Counted from the stretch's first letter, positions 53,768-63,138 are shown. The stretch is 64,000 nucleotides of DNA from UBA10329 sp964500205 (GCA_964500205.1 CAZCNS010000005.1:233741-297740); one strand, 5' to 3'. Notes: generated by a model not told the origin, from the letters alone. Numbers and translations are program-made.

Positions 53768-53814
53768 ATTGTCCGGTCGAGCTGATCGTCCAATAACCCG
53801 AAAAGCAATACGAC

Positions 53815-54135
53815 ATGGAAGACTTCATGACCAACTACGGCATCATCATCACCTACGTCCTTCTGGCCGTTGCAGTGGTGGCGGCCATCGGTTTCCCGCT
53901 TCTCCAACTCGCCAAGAATCCTGCAGGTGCCAAGAAGGCATTGATGGGCGTGGGTTTCATGGTGGTAGTGGTGGGAATATCCTACGCACTCTCGTCCGAC
54001 CACAATCCGTCCAACATGATCATCACCCCAGAGGGTGCCAAGCAAGTGGACACTGGTCTGTTCGCTTTCTACATCCTCTCGGTGATAGCTATCCTGGCCA
54101 CTGTCTACGCAGAGGTCTCTAAAATGCTGAAGTGA
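53815..54135 (+). CDS. Three-helix membrane protein in the exb block, unknown
   Basis: 106 aa with three hydrophobic helices (GIIITYVLLAVAVVAAIGF, KKALMGVGFMVVVVGISYAL, FAFYILSVIAILATVYAEV) and a short periplasmic loop with NPSNMIITPEGAKQ. No named family is recognised. It sits between exbB and the first exbD with short gaps (47 bp and 1 bp), so it is most likely an accessory part of the energiser complex. Confidence 0.8.
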   Translation: MEDFMTNYGIIITYVLLAVAVVAAIGFPLLQLAKNPAGAKKALMGVGFMVVVVGISYALSSDHNPSNMIITPEGAKQVDTGLFAFYILSVIAILATVYAEVSKMLK

Positions 54136-54136
54136 T

Positions 54137-54778
54137 ATGGCGCGTTCCAAACGAGAGCTTCAGGAGATCAATGCCGGCTCTATGGCCGACATCGCGTTCC
54201 TGCTCCTCATCTTCTTCCTTGTGACCACTACGATGGACACGGACACGGGCCTTATCCGTGTTCTGCCTCCTTTCGTTGAAGATCAGCAAGACGATGTGGA
54301 GATCAACAAGCGCAATGTGTTCGTTGTACTTGCGAATGCCCAAGACAACATGCTGGTCAATGGCGAGTACATGCAGATCGAAGAGCTGAAAGACGCTGCT
54401 AAGGAATTCATAATCGGAAATCCTGGCTCGCCTGATGACACACGCTTCCCTGAGTTCAGGAAGGTGGAAGATCCCGACCTCATAAAGTACTTTGGTCAGA
54501 ACCAGTTGATTTCGAAACAGGTGGTTTCGCTTCAAAATGACCGAGGAACTTCGTACGATTTGTACATACAGATTCAGGACCAGCTCGCAGCTGCCTACAG
54601 GGAAGTTCGTGATGAGGTGGCTAAAGAAAAGTTCGGGGTGACTTACACGAATCTTTCAGCCAGCAACAAGGAAGCCGATCAAGACAAAGCGAAGGCAGTT
54701 AAGAAGTTGATTCCTCAGCGTATATCTGAGGCCGAGCCGAAAGACATTGAGCAGGCAAAAGCGGCATCTTCCCGTTGA
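54137..54778 (+). CDS. exbD: ExbD/TolR biopolymer transporter
   Basis: 213 aa. The N-terminal membrane helix with the essential Asp is seen in NAGSMADIAFLLLIFFLVTT. The periplasmic part is longer than usual and ends in a charged Glu/Lys/Ala tail (about 175-213). Partner of ExbB. Confidence 0.93.
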   Translation: MARSKRELQEINAGSMADIAFLLLIFFLVTTTMDTDTGLIRVLPPFVEDQQDDVEINKRNVFVVLANAQDNMLVNGEYMQIEELKDAAKEFIIGNPGSPDDTRFPEFRKVEDPDLIKYFGQNQLISKQVVSLQNDRGTSYDLYIQIQDQLAAAYREVRDEVAKEKFGVTYTNLSASNKEADQDKAKAVKKLIPQRISEAEPKDIEQAKAASSR

Positions 54779-54799
54779 CCTTACGAAATACCGATTCAG

Positions 54800-55282
54800 A
54801 TGAAGATCAGAAAGGATAAGAAGAAGACTCTGCCACCCGTGTCAACCGCCTCGCTGCCTGACATCGTTTTCATGCTGCTGTTCTTCTTTATGGTCACTAC
54901 CGTGATGCGTGAGACATCATTGAAGGTTGTTCATGTGCTCCCTAAGGCGCAAGAAGTGGCCAAGCTCGAGAGGAAGTCGCTCGTTGCGTATATCCACATT
55001 GGTCCCCCCATCAAATCTCTTCAAAGCATATTCGGTACTGAACCTCGTATTCAGTTGGATGATGCGTTTGCTACCCCTAAGGACATTCCGACCTTTGTGG
55101 AGAACGTGAAGGCTCAGACGAATGAAGCTGAAATTCCTCTGCTCACGTATTCTCTGAAAGTAGACCAAGAGGCGAAAATGGGTATCGTTACAGATGTCAA
55201 GCAGGAACTACGGAAGGTCAACGCACTGAAGATCAATTACTCAACTGGAAAAAAGCAATCCAAGAAGAATTCAGGCATCTGA
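54800..55282 (+). CDS. exbD: ExbD/TolR biopolymer transporter (second copy)
   Basis: 160 aa. VSTASLPDIVFMLLFFFMVTT carries the conserved membrane Asp. The periplasmic domain is compact and ends with a basic tail. Two different ExbD proteins beside one ExbB is a common Bacteroidota layout. A terminator follows. Confidence 0.93.
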   Translation: MKIRKDKKKTLPPVSTASLPDIVFMLLFFFMVTTVMRETSLKVVHVLPKAQEVAKLERKSLVAYIHIGPPIKSLQSIFGTEPRIQLDDAFATPKDIPTFVENVKAQTNEAEIPLLTYSLKVDQEAKMGIVTDVKQELRKVNALKINYSTGKKQSKKNSGI

Positions 55283-55305
55283 ATAGGGTGCTTGCAACAA
55301 TCTGG

Positions 55306-55340
55306 AAAGGGCTGCCTTCAACGGGCGGCCCTTTTCGTTT
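55306..55340 (+). terminator. Intrinsic terminator of the exb block
   Basis: An 11-bp stem, AAAGGGCTGCC / GGCGGCCCTTT (one T-G pair), 7-nt loop, then TCGTTTT. Confidence 0.85.
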
Positions 55341-55386
55341 TGGTGACGGTCTTTGGGTTGATGACGCACCTTCTTTGGCCCCTATG

Positions 55387-56313
55387 TCATTCAGGTGGAG
55401 GTTCTGCCTGCGGTGAGGCCAGATATTGTCGGAAGAGATAAAGCAGCATCAGCCCGAACACAAGCGAGAACGTTACCGTGACCGGATTTCCACCATCCAT
55501 GTCTTGGATATCAACGTTGGTGAGACCGTGCTGAGAGGCGTAGTAAAGTACCACAGCGGCTGCGTTATTTGTGAAGTGGGCGATGATCGGATACCACATG
55601 TTCCCGCTCCACGCCAGAAGATATCCGAGCAGTGCACCCATGAGTGCGCGTGGAATGAAGCTCAGGAACTGAAGGTGAATGGCTGAGAAAAGCAGTGCAG
55701 CGGCCCAAACAGCGATGTGAACATTGAAGCCTTGACGTACGCACATCCGCTGGATGATGCCTCGGAATAGTAACTCTTCACCCAGTGCGGGCAAAAGGGC
55801 GATCATGAAGAGATTGAAAAGGAGAAGCCCAACATTCGGCATGTCCATGAACCGAAGCGTTAGCTCCATTACTTCTGCCTCTTTGGCCGCTGCCCAATCT
55901 CCGAAACCACCAGGAATTGGGATGGCAGCGTTAAGGTCAGACGTGAAGTGAACAAATGGTATGAGCACAGGGAATACTGCAAAGCAAAGCATCACAGTCT
56001 GTCTTTTCGGAAAACGGAAGAGCCTCCTGAAGCCTGACTGGCCCTCCAGCGCATTCAGCATAACGACCCCTGGAACCACGAGCATGCCCAACGCTTGGAG
56101 CGTTTGAAGCAGCCTGAGCAATGGCGTCAAAGAAGGGTCTGACCGGTCATCCAAGAGAGATGGGTCATCGAGCAGCGGGATTCCCAGCACGAACTGAGCA
56201 ATGGCGAAACCTATGAAGGACGCCAATGATGCCCCAATGAACATCAGCACCAGCAACATGGCCAGCAGACGGAGAGGTGAATCTGATGAGGGGCGGAGAA
56301 AGGACTGATTCAA
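55387..56313 (-). CDS. CPBP family intramembrane glutamic endopeptidase
   Basis: About 308 aa from a TTG at 56313 (an ATG at 56259 is possible; the open frame further upstream overlaps the divergent dus gene). Eight or so membrane helices. The CPBP motifs are present: ALGEELLFRGIIQ (EExxxR), a following FSAIHLQF (FxxxH) and AHFTNNAAAV (HxxxN/B). Such proteases are often involved in protein prenylation-type processing or immunity to bacteriocins; the target here is unknown. Confidence 0.88.
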   Translation of the reverse strand: MNQSFLRPSSDSPLRLLAMLLVLMFIGASLASFIGFAIAQFVLGIPLLDDPSLLDDRSDPSLTPLLRLLQTLQALGMLVVPGVVMLNALEGQSGFRRLFRFPKRQTVMLCFAVFPVLIPFVHFTSDLNAAIPIPGGFGDWAAAKEAEVMELTLRFMDMPNVGLLLFNLFMIALLPALGEELLFRGIIQRMCVRQGFNVHIAVWAAALLFSAIHLQFLSFIPRALMGALLGYLLAWSGNMWYPIIAHFTNNAAAVVLYYASQHGLTNVDIQDMDGGNPVTVTFSLVFGLMLLYLFRQYLASPQAEPPPE

Positions 56314-56324
56314 GCGCGGATAGG

Positions 56325-56332
56325 TAATTTCG
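56325..56332 (+). promoter_or_regulatory. -7-like element of dus
   Basis: TAATTTCG lies 14 nt before the ATG at 56347. Confidence 0.4.
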
Positions 56333-56346
56333 CGGAACTTCCGACA

Positions 56347-57345
56347 ATGGCAAAAATAGGAGACATAGATGTGGGCGAGTTCCCCTTGTTGCTTGCCCCG
56401 ATGGAGGATGTGAGCGACCCGCCCTTCCGTGCCGTGTGCAAGGAGCATGGTGCTGATATCATGTACACCGAGTTCATCAGCAGCGAAGGGCTGATCCGCG
56501 ATGCGGCCAAGAGTGTGCAGAAGCTCGACATCTTCGAATACGAGCGCCCTATCGGTATCCAGATTTTCGGAGGGGAGATAGAGTCGATGAAGGAGTCTGC
56601 CATCATCGCTACAGCGGCAGGGCCAGACATCATCGATATCAACTATGGTTGCCCCGTTAAGAAGGTGACCTGCAAGGGCGGGGGAGCGGCCATTCTTCAG
56701 GACATCCCTAAGATGGTCCGGATGACGGCCGAGATAGTGCGATCAACGCATCTGCCAGTCACCGTAAAGACCCGTTTGGGATGGGATGAGAACTCCAAGT
56801 ATATCGTAGAGGTGGCCGAGCGGCTTCAAGATGTGGGCATCAAGGCCATCAGTATTCACGGACGCACGCGGGTGCAGATGTACAAGGGCGATGCGGATTG
56901 GACACTCATCGGAAAGGTGAAGGACAACCAGCGGATTCATATCCCAGTGTTCGGAAACGGAGATGTTGACAGCCCTCAGAAGGCTATGGAGATGCGAGAC
57001 AGGTTCGGTGTTGACGGTATCATGATCGGCAGGGCCAGCATAGGCCACCCATGGGTGTTCAATGAGATCAAGCACTACCTGAGCACTGGAAAGGAGCTTC
57101 CACCGCCTACTATCGACCAGCGTGTGGAGGCATGTCTCAAGCATCTCGAATTCTCGTTGAGGTGGAAGGGAGACCACCTCGGTGTAGTGGAGATGAGGCG
57201 ACATTATAGCGGATACTTCAAAGGTTACGAACACTTCAAGCCATTCAGGATGAGACTGGTGACGGAGGACTCACCGACAGAGATCCTCCATGTTCTGGAG
57301 GAGGTTAGGGCGTTTTATGGTCAAGACAGCATTATCGCTGTCTGA
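56347..57345 (+). CDS. dusB: tRNA-dihydrouridine synthase
   Basis: 332 aa FMN enzyme. APMEDVSDPPFRAVC, INYGCPVKKVTCKGGGAA (catalytic Cys region), SIHGRTRVQMYKG and GNGDVDSPQ with IGRASIGHPWVF are the Dus family landmarks and the phosphate-binding loop. It reduces uridine to dihydrouridine in tRNA D-loops. The DusB assignment is by general similarity. Confidence 0.95.
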   Translation: MAKIGDIDVGEFPLLLAPMEDVSDPPFRAVCKEHGADIMYTEFISSEGLIRDAAKSVQKLDIFEYERPIGIQIFGGEIESMKESAIIATAAGPDIIDINYGCPVKKVTCKGGGAAILQDIPKMVRMTAEIVRSTHLPVTVKTRLGWDENSKYIVEVAERLQDVGIKAISIHGRTRVQMYKGDADWTLIGKVKDNQRIHIPVFGNGDVDSPQKAMEMRDRFGVDGIMIGRASIGHPWVFNEIKHYLSTGKELPPPTIDQRVEACLKHLEFSLRWKGDHLGVVEMRRHYSGYFKGYEHFKPFRMRLVTEDSPTEILHVLEEVRAFYGQDSIIAV

Positions 57346-57395
57346 CGGAAAGTGCAGGTCATTGCCAAGAAGTGACCGTGGGTAACGAACTTGGG

Positions 57396-57403
57396 TATAT
57401 TTG
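57396..57403 (+). promoter_or_regulatory. -7 promoter element of the TonB receptor gene
   Basis: TATATTTG, exact match, 20 nt before the ATG at 57424. Confidence 0.55.
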
Positions 57404-57423
57404 CTTCCTCGCAAAAAATCCGC

Positions 57424-60366
57424 ATGACACTACAGAGACCCCTGCGAAACGCGTCACTCCTGCTTTACACAGTAATGCTGCTGTTACCTGCCATGGGCTT
57501 TGGACAGCAGCTCATGGGCACTATCACCGATTCAGACTCGAACGAGCCGTTGTTCGGTGCCAGTGTGGTCATTGAAGGCACGGCAGTGGGTGCTACCACA
57601 GACTTTGATGGAAAGTTCACGTTCAATCCAGGTCGTAAGCCGCCCTTCAATGTGACCATCTCCTACATCGGTTATCAACGGCAGGATATTGAGGTGACTT
57701 CTCTTACGGACCCACTGAGCATTAAGCTCGAGACCGATCGGGTGATGCTCAAAGGTGTAGAGATAGTGGATACCCGCATCAGTGACAAACAGAAGGAGTC
57801 GGCCTTGACGGTGGAGAGCATGGACATCATCGCCATCAAGGAGACGCCTGCTGCAAGTTTCTATGACGGTCTCGGCAACTTGAAAGGTGTCGATCTCACA
57901 TCGGCAAGTATCGGATTCAAGATCATCAACACCAGAGGCTTCAATAGCACCTCGCCAGTCCGTTCGTTGCAGGTGATCGATGGTGTGGACAACCAGAGTC
58001 CGGGACTGAACTTCTCGCTCGGCAACTTCCTTGGAGCGTCTGAACTGGACATCATGAAGGTGGACATCGTTCAAGGCGCCAGTTCAGCGTTCTACGGCCC
58101 GAATGCTTTCAATGGCGTCATCGACATGCGCACACGCAGCCCATTCATCAAACCGGGTCTAACCGCTCAGGTGAAAGTAGGCGAACGCGGACTGACAGAG
58201 ACAGCCGTGCGATGGGCGCAGGTATTCAAGGATAAGGAAGGAAAGGACCGATTTGCCTACAAAGTGAACCTATTCTACCTGCAGGCCCGCGACTGGGAGG
58301 CCGAAAGCCTTGACCCGGTTGATGGCTCTCCTGTAGGCCGAGACAACCCTGGCGGGTACGATGCAGTGAACCGCTACGGAGACGAGGATCTTGCCGGGGG
58401 TAACGATTATATCGGACAAGAGGCCCGTTATCCGGGGCTTGGCATCTTTCATCGTCCAGGTTATATGGAGCGCGACCTTGTTGATTACAACACCCGAAAC
58501 TTCAAGGCCAACCTTGCCGCCCATTACAAGGTGAAAGACGATGTAGAGCTGATCTACAGTTTCAACCTCGGCTCCGGAACAACCGTCTATCAGGGAGAGA
58601 ACAGGTTCTCACTCCGTGATATTCTCTTTTTTCAGAACAGGATAGAACTCCAGAAAAGGGACAAGTGGTTCATCCGGGCCTACGCTACCAACGAAGATGC
58701 AGGTCGCTCTTACGATGCGGTGGTCACTGCTTTCAAAATGCTGAACAGCCAGCGAACCTTGGAGAGTTACAACACCCAATATGCAAATTACTGGGAAACG
58801 AACATTACCCCACAAGCAAGAAGTCTGCTTCAGTCAGAAGGTGTATTGTTTGGGGGATTAGGGGTGGGCTGGGATCTTGCAGCCATCAATGCCGTACTGT
58901 CCCAGAATCCTGAGCTACTGCAGCAGTGGCACCAGCAGACCGCTGACGCGGTGGCCAACAATCCGAACGTACAGCTCGGAGAAGGTCCTTACTATCAGCC
59001 GGGCACGCCTGAGTTTGAGGCCCTCAGGGACAGGATAACCAACACAACCTATACAGACAACCGCATCGAGGGCGGAGGGGCCATGTTCTTCGACAAGTCT
59101 GCGCTTTACCATGTGCATGGAGAATACAAGCACGACTTCAAGGTCGGGCAGACCGATCTCGGTCAGTTCACTTTCGGTGCCAATGCAAGACTTTATGTTC
59201 CTGACTCGAGGGGTACCATCTTTGATGAGATGCGGCTAAACAGCCGAAATGTTGAGGTTCAGACCCCCACTGGGGTGCGCGACTCAGTAGTTGTCGATAC
59301 CACCTATCGCCAAATCACCAATTTCGAGTTCGGGGTTTATGCTGGGTGGGAACGTAAGTTCTTCAACGACAAGCTGAAACCCAGCGTCACCTTGCGGATG
59401 GACAAGAACCAGAATTTCCCGGCAGTCTTCTCGCCAGCGGCCTCGTTGGTTTATCTTCCAAGTAAGAACCACACGATTCGTGTAGGTTTCAGCTCGGCAG
59501 TTCGCAATCCCACACTGTCAGACCAGTATCTGAACTACGATGTGGGCCGTGCCCGCCTCTTGGGCAATATCACCGGATTCGAGGATCTGATAACCGTAGA
59601 GTCGTTCTTGGATTATCTGAACGGTGATAGGGACCCCGAGCTGCTGCAGTACTTCGATGTGGACCCGATAGTGCCAGAAAAGGTCAAGACCGTGGAGGCG
59701 GGCTATAGAGGCTTCTTCTTCGGACGGCTCTATGTGGACGCGTCCTACTACTTCAGCCTGTACGATGACTTCATAGGCTTCGAGCTTGGTGTGAAGTCTG
59801 ATTTCGACACCATACTCGGACTGCCGCAGAAAACGCAGGTCTATCGTATCTCAAGCAACAGTCGCAACCAGGTGACTACGCAAGGGTTCGCGATCGCGTT
59901 GAGTTACAATTTCCTGAACAAGTATAGCGTTAGCGGAAACTACTCTTGGAACCGGCTGGAGAAGTTGGATGTGGACGACCCCATCATCCCGGCCTTCAAC
60001 ACTCCAGAACATAAATTTAACCTTGGTGTCAGTGGGCGGGACATCGGTCGTGACCGTATCGGCTACTTTGGATTCAGTATCAACTACAAATGGATTCAGG
60101 GTTTTGTTTTCGAGGGTTCACCGCAGTTCACAGGCTTCGTTCCCACCTACGATATGTTCGATGCACAGGTCAATTACCGTGTGCCAAAAGATAATATAAC
60201 CTTCAAACTTGGAGTGTCCAACCTGTTTGGCATACAACCATTCTTTGGTGACGGCACAGTGGGAGAGCGCTTTGAACGCGCATTTGATAACCGTAACGTT
60301 CAAGTTTACGGAGGGCCGCAGGTGGGTAGGCTGGCGTACTTCTCTGTACTCTTTGAATGGAATTGA
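57424..60366 (+). CDS. TonB-dependent receptor with carboxypeptidase-like N-terminal domain
   Basis: 980 aa from the ATG at 57424 (signal peptide ending AMGFGQ). Residues about 20-110 form the carboxypeptidase-regulatory-like domain (LMGTITDSDSNEPLFGASVV). The plug (about 115-250) contains INTRGFNSTSPVRSLQVIDGV and VDIVQGASSAFYGPNAFNGVI. The rest is a 22-strand beta-barrel ending in FSVLFEWN with terminal aromatic. No SusD partner is adjacent, so the substrate is not clear. An alpha/beta-hydrolase T9SS protein follows within 50 bp. Confidence 0.94.
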   Translation: MTLQRPLRNASLLLYTVMLLLPAMGFGQQLMGTITDSDSNEPLFGASVVIEGTAVGATTDFDGKFTFNPGRKPPFNVTISYIGYQRQDIEVTSLTDPLSIKLETDRVMLKGVEIVDTRISDKQKESALTVESMDIIAIKETPAASFYDGLGNLKGVDLTSASIGFKIINTRGFNSTSPVRSLQVIDGVDNQSPGLNFSLGNFLGASELDIMKVDIVQGASSAFYGPNAFNGVIDMRTRSPFIKPGLTAQVKVGERGLTETAVRWAQVFKDKEGKDRFAYKVNLFYLQARDWEAESLDPVDGSPVGRDNPGGYDAVNRYGDEDLAGGNDYIGQEARYPGLGIFHRPGYMERDLVDYNTRNFKANLAAHYKVKDDVELIYSFNLGSGTTVYQGENRFSLRDILFFQNRIELQKRDKWFIRAYATNEDAGRSYDAVVTAFKMLNSQRTLESYNTQYANYWETNITPQARSLLQSEGVLFGGLGVGWDLAAINAVLSQNPELLQQWHQQTADAVANNPNVQLGEGPYYQPGTPEFEALRDRITNTTYTDNRIEGGGAMFFDKSALYHVHGEYKHDFKVGQTDLGQFTFGANARLYVPDSRGTIFDEMRLNSRNVEVQTPTGVRDSVVVDTTYRQITNFEFGVYAGWERKFFNDKLKPSVTLRMDKNQNFPAVFSPAASLVYLPSKNHTIRVGFSSAVRNPTLSDQYLNYDVGRARLLGNITGFEDLITVESFLDYLNGDRDPELLQYFDVDPIVPEKVKTVEAGYRGFFFGRLYVDASYYFSLYDDFIGFELGVKSDFDTILGLPQKTQVYRISSNSRNQVTTQGFAIALSYNFLNKYSVSGNYSWNRLEKLDVDDPIIPAFNTPEHKFNLGVSGRDIGRDRIGYFGFSINYKWIQGFVFEGSPQFTGFVPTYDMFDAQVNYRVPKDNITFKLGVSNLFGIQPFFGDGTVGERFERAFDNRNVQVYGGPQVGRLAYFSVLFEWN

Positions 60367-60375
60367 ACTAATCGC

Positions 60376-60383
60376 TACATTTG
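60376..60383 (+). promoter_or_regulatory. -7 promoter element of the T9SS hydrolase gene
   Basis: TACATTTG, exact match, 29 nt before the ATG at 60413, with a TTTG about 22 nt further upstream as a possible -33 box. Confidence 0.5.
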
Positions 60384-60412
60384 ACCGAGTTTAACCATCA
60401 ATCTAACCAACC

Positions 60413-61957
60413 ATGAAAAAAGTACTACTTGCTTTGACAATGGTCTCTTCGGTGGGTGTTGCTGTTGCACAGCAGCGCTACGCTGATGAGATCTTTACCG
60501 AGGTGACTGTGCAGGAAGGTGTTCAGTTCGCACAGAACTACCAGTTCCTCACCGGCACACCTTTCATCTCACCGATTCAAACAGACATCTACACGCCCAG
60601 CGGTGACACCGAGACCGGGCGTGCAGCAGTCATCGTATTGCACACGGGCAACTTCCTCCCGAAGTATCTCAATGGAAGTGCTTCTGGAAACAACAAGGAC
60701 AGCTCTATTGTGGAGGTGTGTAACCGATTTGCCAAGCGCGGCTACGTAGTAATGGCTCCGAACTATCGCCTTGGCTGGGACCCGCTCAACGCTAGCCCTG
60801 ACGTGCGCAGAGGAACACTTCTTATTGCTGTGTTCCGTGCGCTCAATGACGTGAAGAGTCTCGTGCGTTACAGCAAGATGGAAGCAGCGACCTTAGGTAT
60901 CGATCCTGAGAAGATCATCCTTTATGGACACGGTACAGGGGGTTACCTTACCCTTGCGTATGGAAGTCTTGACCGTGTTGAGGAACTTGAGAACGAGCCG
61001 AGCGGTAAATGGATCAGTGCAACCACAGTAGGTCCGTTCACTGAGAACGAGCTTTACATCGACACGGCCATTGTAGGTGGTGTGGACGGCTTTGGTGGTG
61101 CGCTCAATGTTGACAACCATGTTGGTTACTCTAACGATGTGCTTGCTTGCATCAATGCGGGCGGTGCTTTGGGTGATCTTCTCTGGATGGAAGAGGGAGA
61201 GCCTGCCGTGATGTCCTTCCATGTTCCTACCGATCCTTTTGCCCCGTTTGAGTCTGGACTGGTTATCGTTCCAACCACCAATGAGGTGGTGGTGCAGGTA
61301 GCGGGCAGCCGTCAAGCTGTTAATAAAGCCAATGAGCTTGGCAACAATGACGGTATCGGTGGGTCATATAGTGATGTTTATTCAGCCGCGGCCGCAGCTG
61401 CTATTTCAAGCCTTGATTTCACGGCCTCAGAGCATGAAGGTCTGTTCCCTTTCCGCAGAGGTGTTCCAACCCCTGCCGGTGGAGTGTTCCCAGAGTCAAG
61501 CCCATGGGACTGGTGGGATGAGGATGCAGTGATTGCGGCTGCAGCCACACTTGGTGCCGATGGCGCTACCATTCACAGCAATGGTCTGCTCACCAACCCT
61601 GACATGTCTGCCACCAAGGCCAATTTCTACATTGACACCATTATGGGCTTTCTTGCCCCACGACTGGTCTCGCTCATGGGCACAGTGAGCATCGAAGAGG
61701 CTGATCAGAGCTTTGTGGATGGCAACACCTTTATCTACCCGAACCCTGCTCAGGACTTCATCGTTGTCAAGACCCGCGAGAACATCCGCGTGCAGGGCAT
61801 TGAGATCTTCGGCATCAATGGTGCGCTCATCGCGTCTGAGTTCGACCTCAACACACTGAGCCGTGAGGTGAACGTATCATCACTGCCACGTGGTCTCTAC
61901 CTTGTTCGCGTGATGACCGACCAAGGTTTCGTGAGCAGAAAGATCTTCAAGGACTAA
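60413..61957 (+). CDS. Secreted alpha/beta-hydrolase-fold protein with T9SS type A domain
   Basis: 514 aa. A signal peptide (MKKVLLALTMVSSVGVAVAQ), then an alpha/beta-hydrolase-like domain: VIVLHTGNFLP (oxyanion region), GYVVMAPNYRLGW, and the nucleophile-elbow segment ILYGHGTGGYLTLA. In that elbow the usual Ser is Thr (G-H-G-T-G), so activity by the normal mechanism is uncertain. The last about 75 residues (IYPNPAQDF, RGLYLVRVMTDQG, RKIFKD) are a type A T9SS sorting domain. Likely outside the cell. A terminator follows. Confidence 0.88.
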   Translation: MKKVLLALTMVSSVGVAVAQQRYADEIFTEVTVQEGVQFAQNYQFLTGTPFISPIQTDIYTPSGDTETGRAAVIVLHTGNFLPKYLNGSASGNNKDSSIVEVCNRFAKRGYVVMAPNYRLGWDPLNASPDVRRGTLLIAVFRALNDVKSLVRYSKMEAATLGIDPEKIILYGHGTGGYLTLAYGSLDRVEELENEPSGKWISATTVGPFTENELYIDTAIVGGVDGFGGALNVDNHVGYSNDVLACINAGGALGDLLWMEEGEPAVMSFHVPTDPFAPFESGLVIVPTTNEVVVQVAGSRQAVNKANELGNNDGIGGSYSDVYSAAAAAAISSLDFTASEHEGLFPFRRGVPTPAGGVFPESSPWDWWDEDAVIAAAATLGADGATIHSNGLLTNPDMSATKANFYIDTIMGFLAPRLVSLMGTVSIEEADQSFVDGNTFIYPNPAQDFIVVKTRENIRVQGIEIFGINGALIASEFDLNTLSREVNVSSLPRGLYLVRVMTDQGFVSRKIFKD

Positions 61958-61980
61958 GTTCTTGGACTGAAGTAAAGAGA

Positions 61981-62012
61981 AAGCCCTCTCCGGAAGCGGA
62001 GGGGGCTTTTTG
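61981..62012 (+). terminator. Intrinsic terminator after the T9SS hydrolase
   Basis: A 12-bp stem, AAGCCCTCTCCG / CGGAGGGGGCTT (one T-G pair), GAAG loop, T tract. Confidence 0.9.
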
Positions 62013-62042
62013 TTGTCGTGGCTTTTGTTTAACGCAGGTCGG

Positions 62043-63077
62043 TCACCAAGTGATGATGACCTTGCCCGTGCTTTGCCGCGATTCCACAAAGCGATGTGCC
62101 TCGGCCACTGAGCTAGCGGGGAATGTGCCACCCACAACAGGGCTGATCCTGCCTTCGTTCCACAGACCGATGACCGCCTGCATGGCCCTTGAGAGTGCAT
62201 GAGGCCGCTCATCTGCCACGTGCAGCATGTTCACTCCCACCATTCCACGCGAGTTCATCAGCAGTTGAATGGGGCTGAACAAGCCGAAGCTCGCGGCCAT
62301 CTTCAAGGTACTTAAGAGTTGCACGGGACCACCCACCTGCTCTGCTGCACCGAAGCCTACGATACGCCCTCCCTTTCCCAGGCTGCGGAAACCTTTGGCG
62401 AAACTGCTTCCTCCCAGTGAGTCGAATACCACATCAAGCCCCCGGCCGCCCAGTTTTGCCTTTACCACCTGCTCGAAGTCCTCGGAGTTGTAGTTGATGG
62501 GGTGATGAACACCCTGTTCGCGCAGCAGTTCAAGTTTGCTGTCAGACCCTGCCGTGCCGTAAATGGTGCAGCCCTTGAGCCGCAGCAGTTGAACCAGTGC
62601 AATGCCTACGCCTCCGGCTGCGGCCTGGACGAGTACGTGATCCTCTGGAAAGATGTTCACGCATTCGTAGGCCGCATGGTAAGCGGTGCAGTACTGCACG
62701 GCCAGTGCCAAAGCCTCCCCGTCTGACATGGCATCGGGAATGGGCTGCACGGCATCTGGTCGGGCCAGCACATGGGTGCTGTAAGCCCCGAAGCGAGTGA
62801 TTGCAAGCACGCGGGTGCCTGCCGGGTGCTCAGAGCCGTTGAGTATCGCTGCATCCATTGTGCGGCCCACAGCTTCGTAGCCAACCACCGAGGGTAGGGC
62901 GGGGGCGTCCTGATACAGTCCTTTGCGGGCCATGATGTCAGCGAAATTGATGCCGAATGCATCCACCCTCAATCGCACCATGTCCGGGGTGGTGACCGGG
63001 ATTGGCGATTCGCGCATCTCAAAGGCGGTGTCGGCATCACCGTTTTTAACGATAAAGAAGGAACGTTGTCTTTCCAT
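62043..63077 (-). CDS. Zinc-independent MDR quinone oxidoreductase family protein
   Basis: 344 aa. The MDR fold has a GroES-like N-terminal half (VDAFGINFADIMARKGLY) and a Rossmann half with the NADPH motif AAAGGVGIALVQL. No structural-zinc cysteine set is present, and the VAT-1/quinone-reductase-like segments (LGGRGLDVVFDSLGGSSF, IVGFGAAEQ) place it among quinone oxidoreductases. Reduces quinones or enones; physiological substrate unknown. No TAnnTTTG element is visible upstream. Confidence 0.9.
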   Translation of the reverse strand: MERQRSFFIVKNGDADTAFEMRESPIPVTTPDMVRLRVDAFGINFADIMARKGLYQDAPALPSVVGYEAVGRTMDAAILNGSEHPAGTRVLAITRFGAYSTHVLARPDAVQPIPDAMSDGEALALAVQYCTAYHAAYECVNIFPEDHVLVQAAAGGVGIALVQLLRLKGCTIYGTAGSDSKLELLREQGVHHPINYNSEDFEQVVKAKLGGRGLDVVFDSLGGSSFAKGFRSLGKGGRIVGFGAAEQVGGPVQLLSTLKMAASFGLFSPIQLLMNSRGMVGVNMLHVADERPHALSRAMQAVIGLWNEGRISPVVGGTFPASSVAEAHRFVESRQSTGKVIITW

Positions 63078-63130
63078 TTTCTGACTTTAGAAGGGTGAAG
63101 GTAAAGGAATGCTGCCGAGGCTGTTCGGTT

Positions 63131-63138
63131 TAGCTTTG
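63131..63138 (+). promoter_or_regulatory. -7 promoter element of the cyclase gene
   Basis: TAGCTTTG, exact match, 5 nt before the ATG at 63144; it favours that ATG over the TTG at 63141. Confidence 0.6.
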
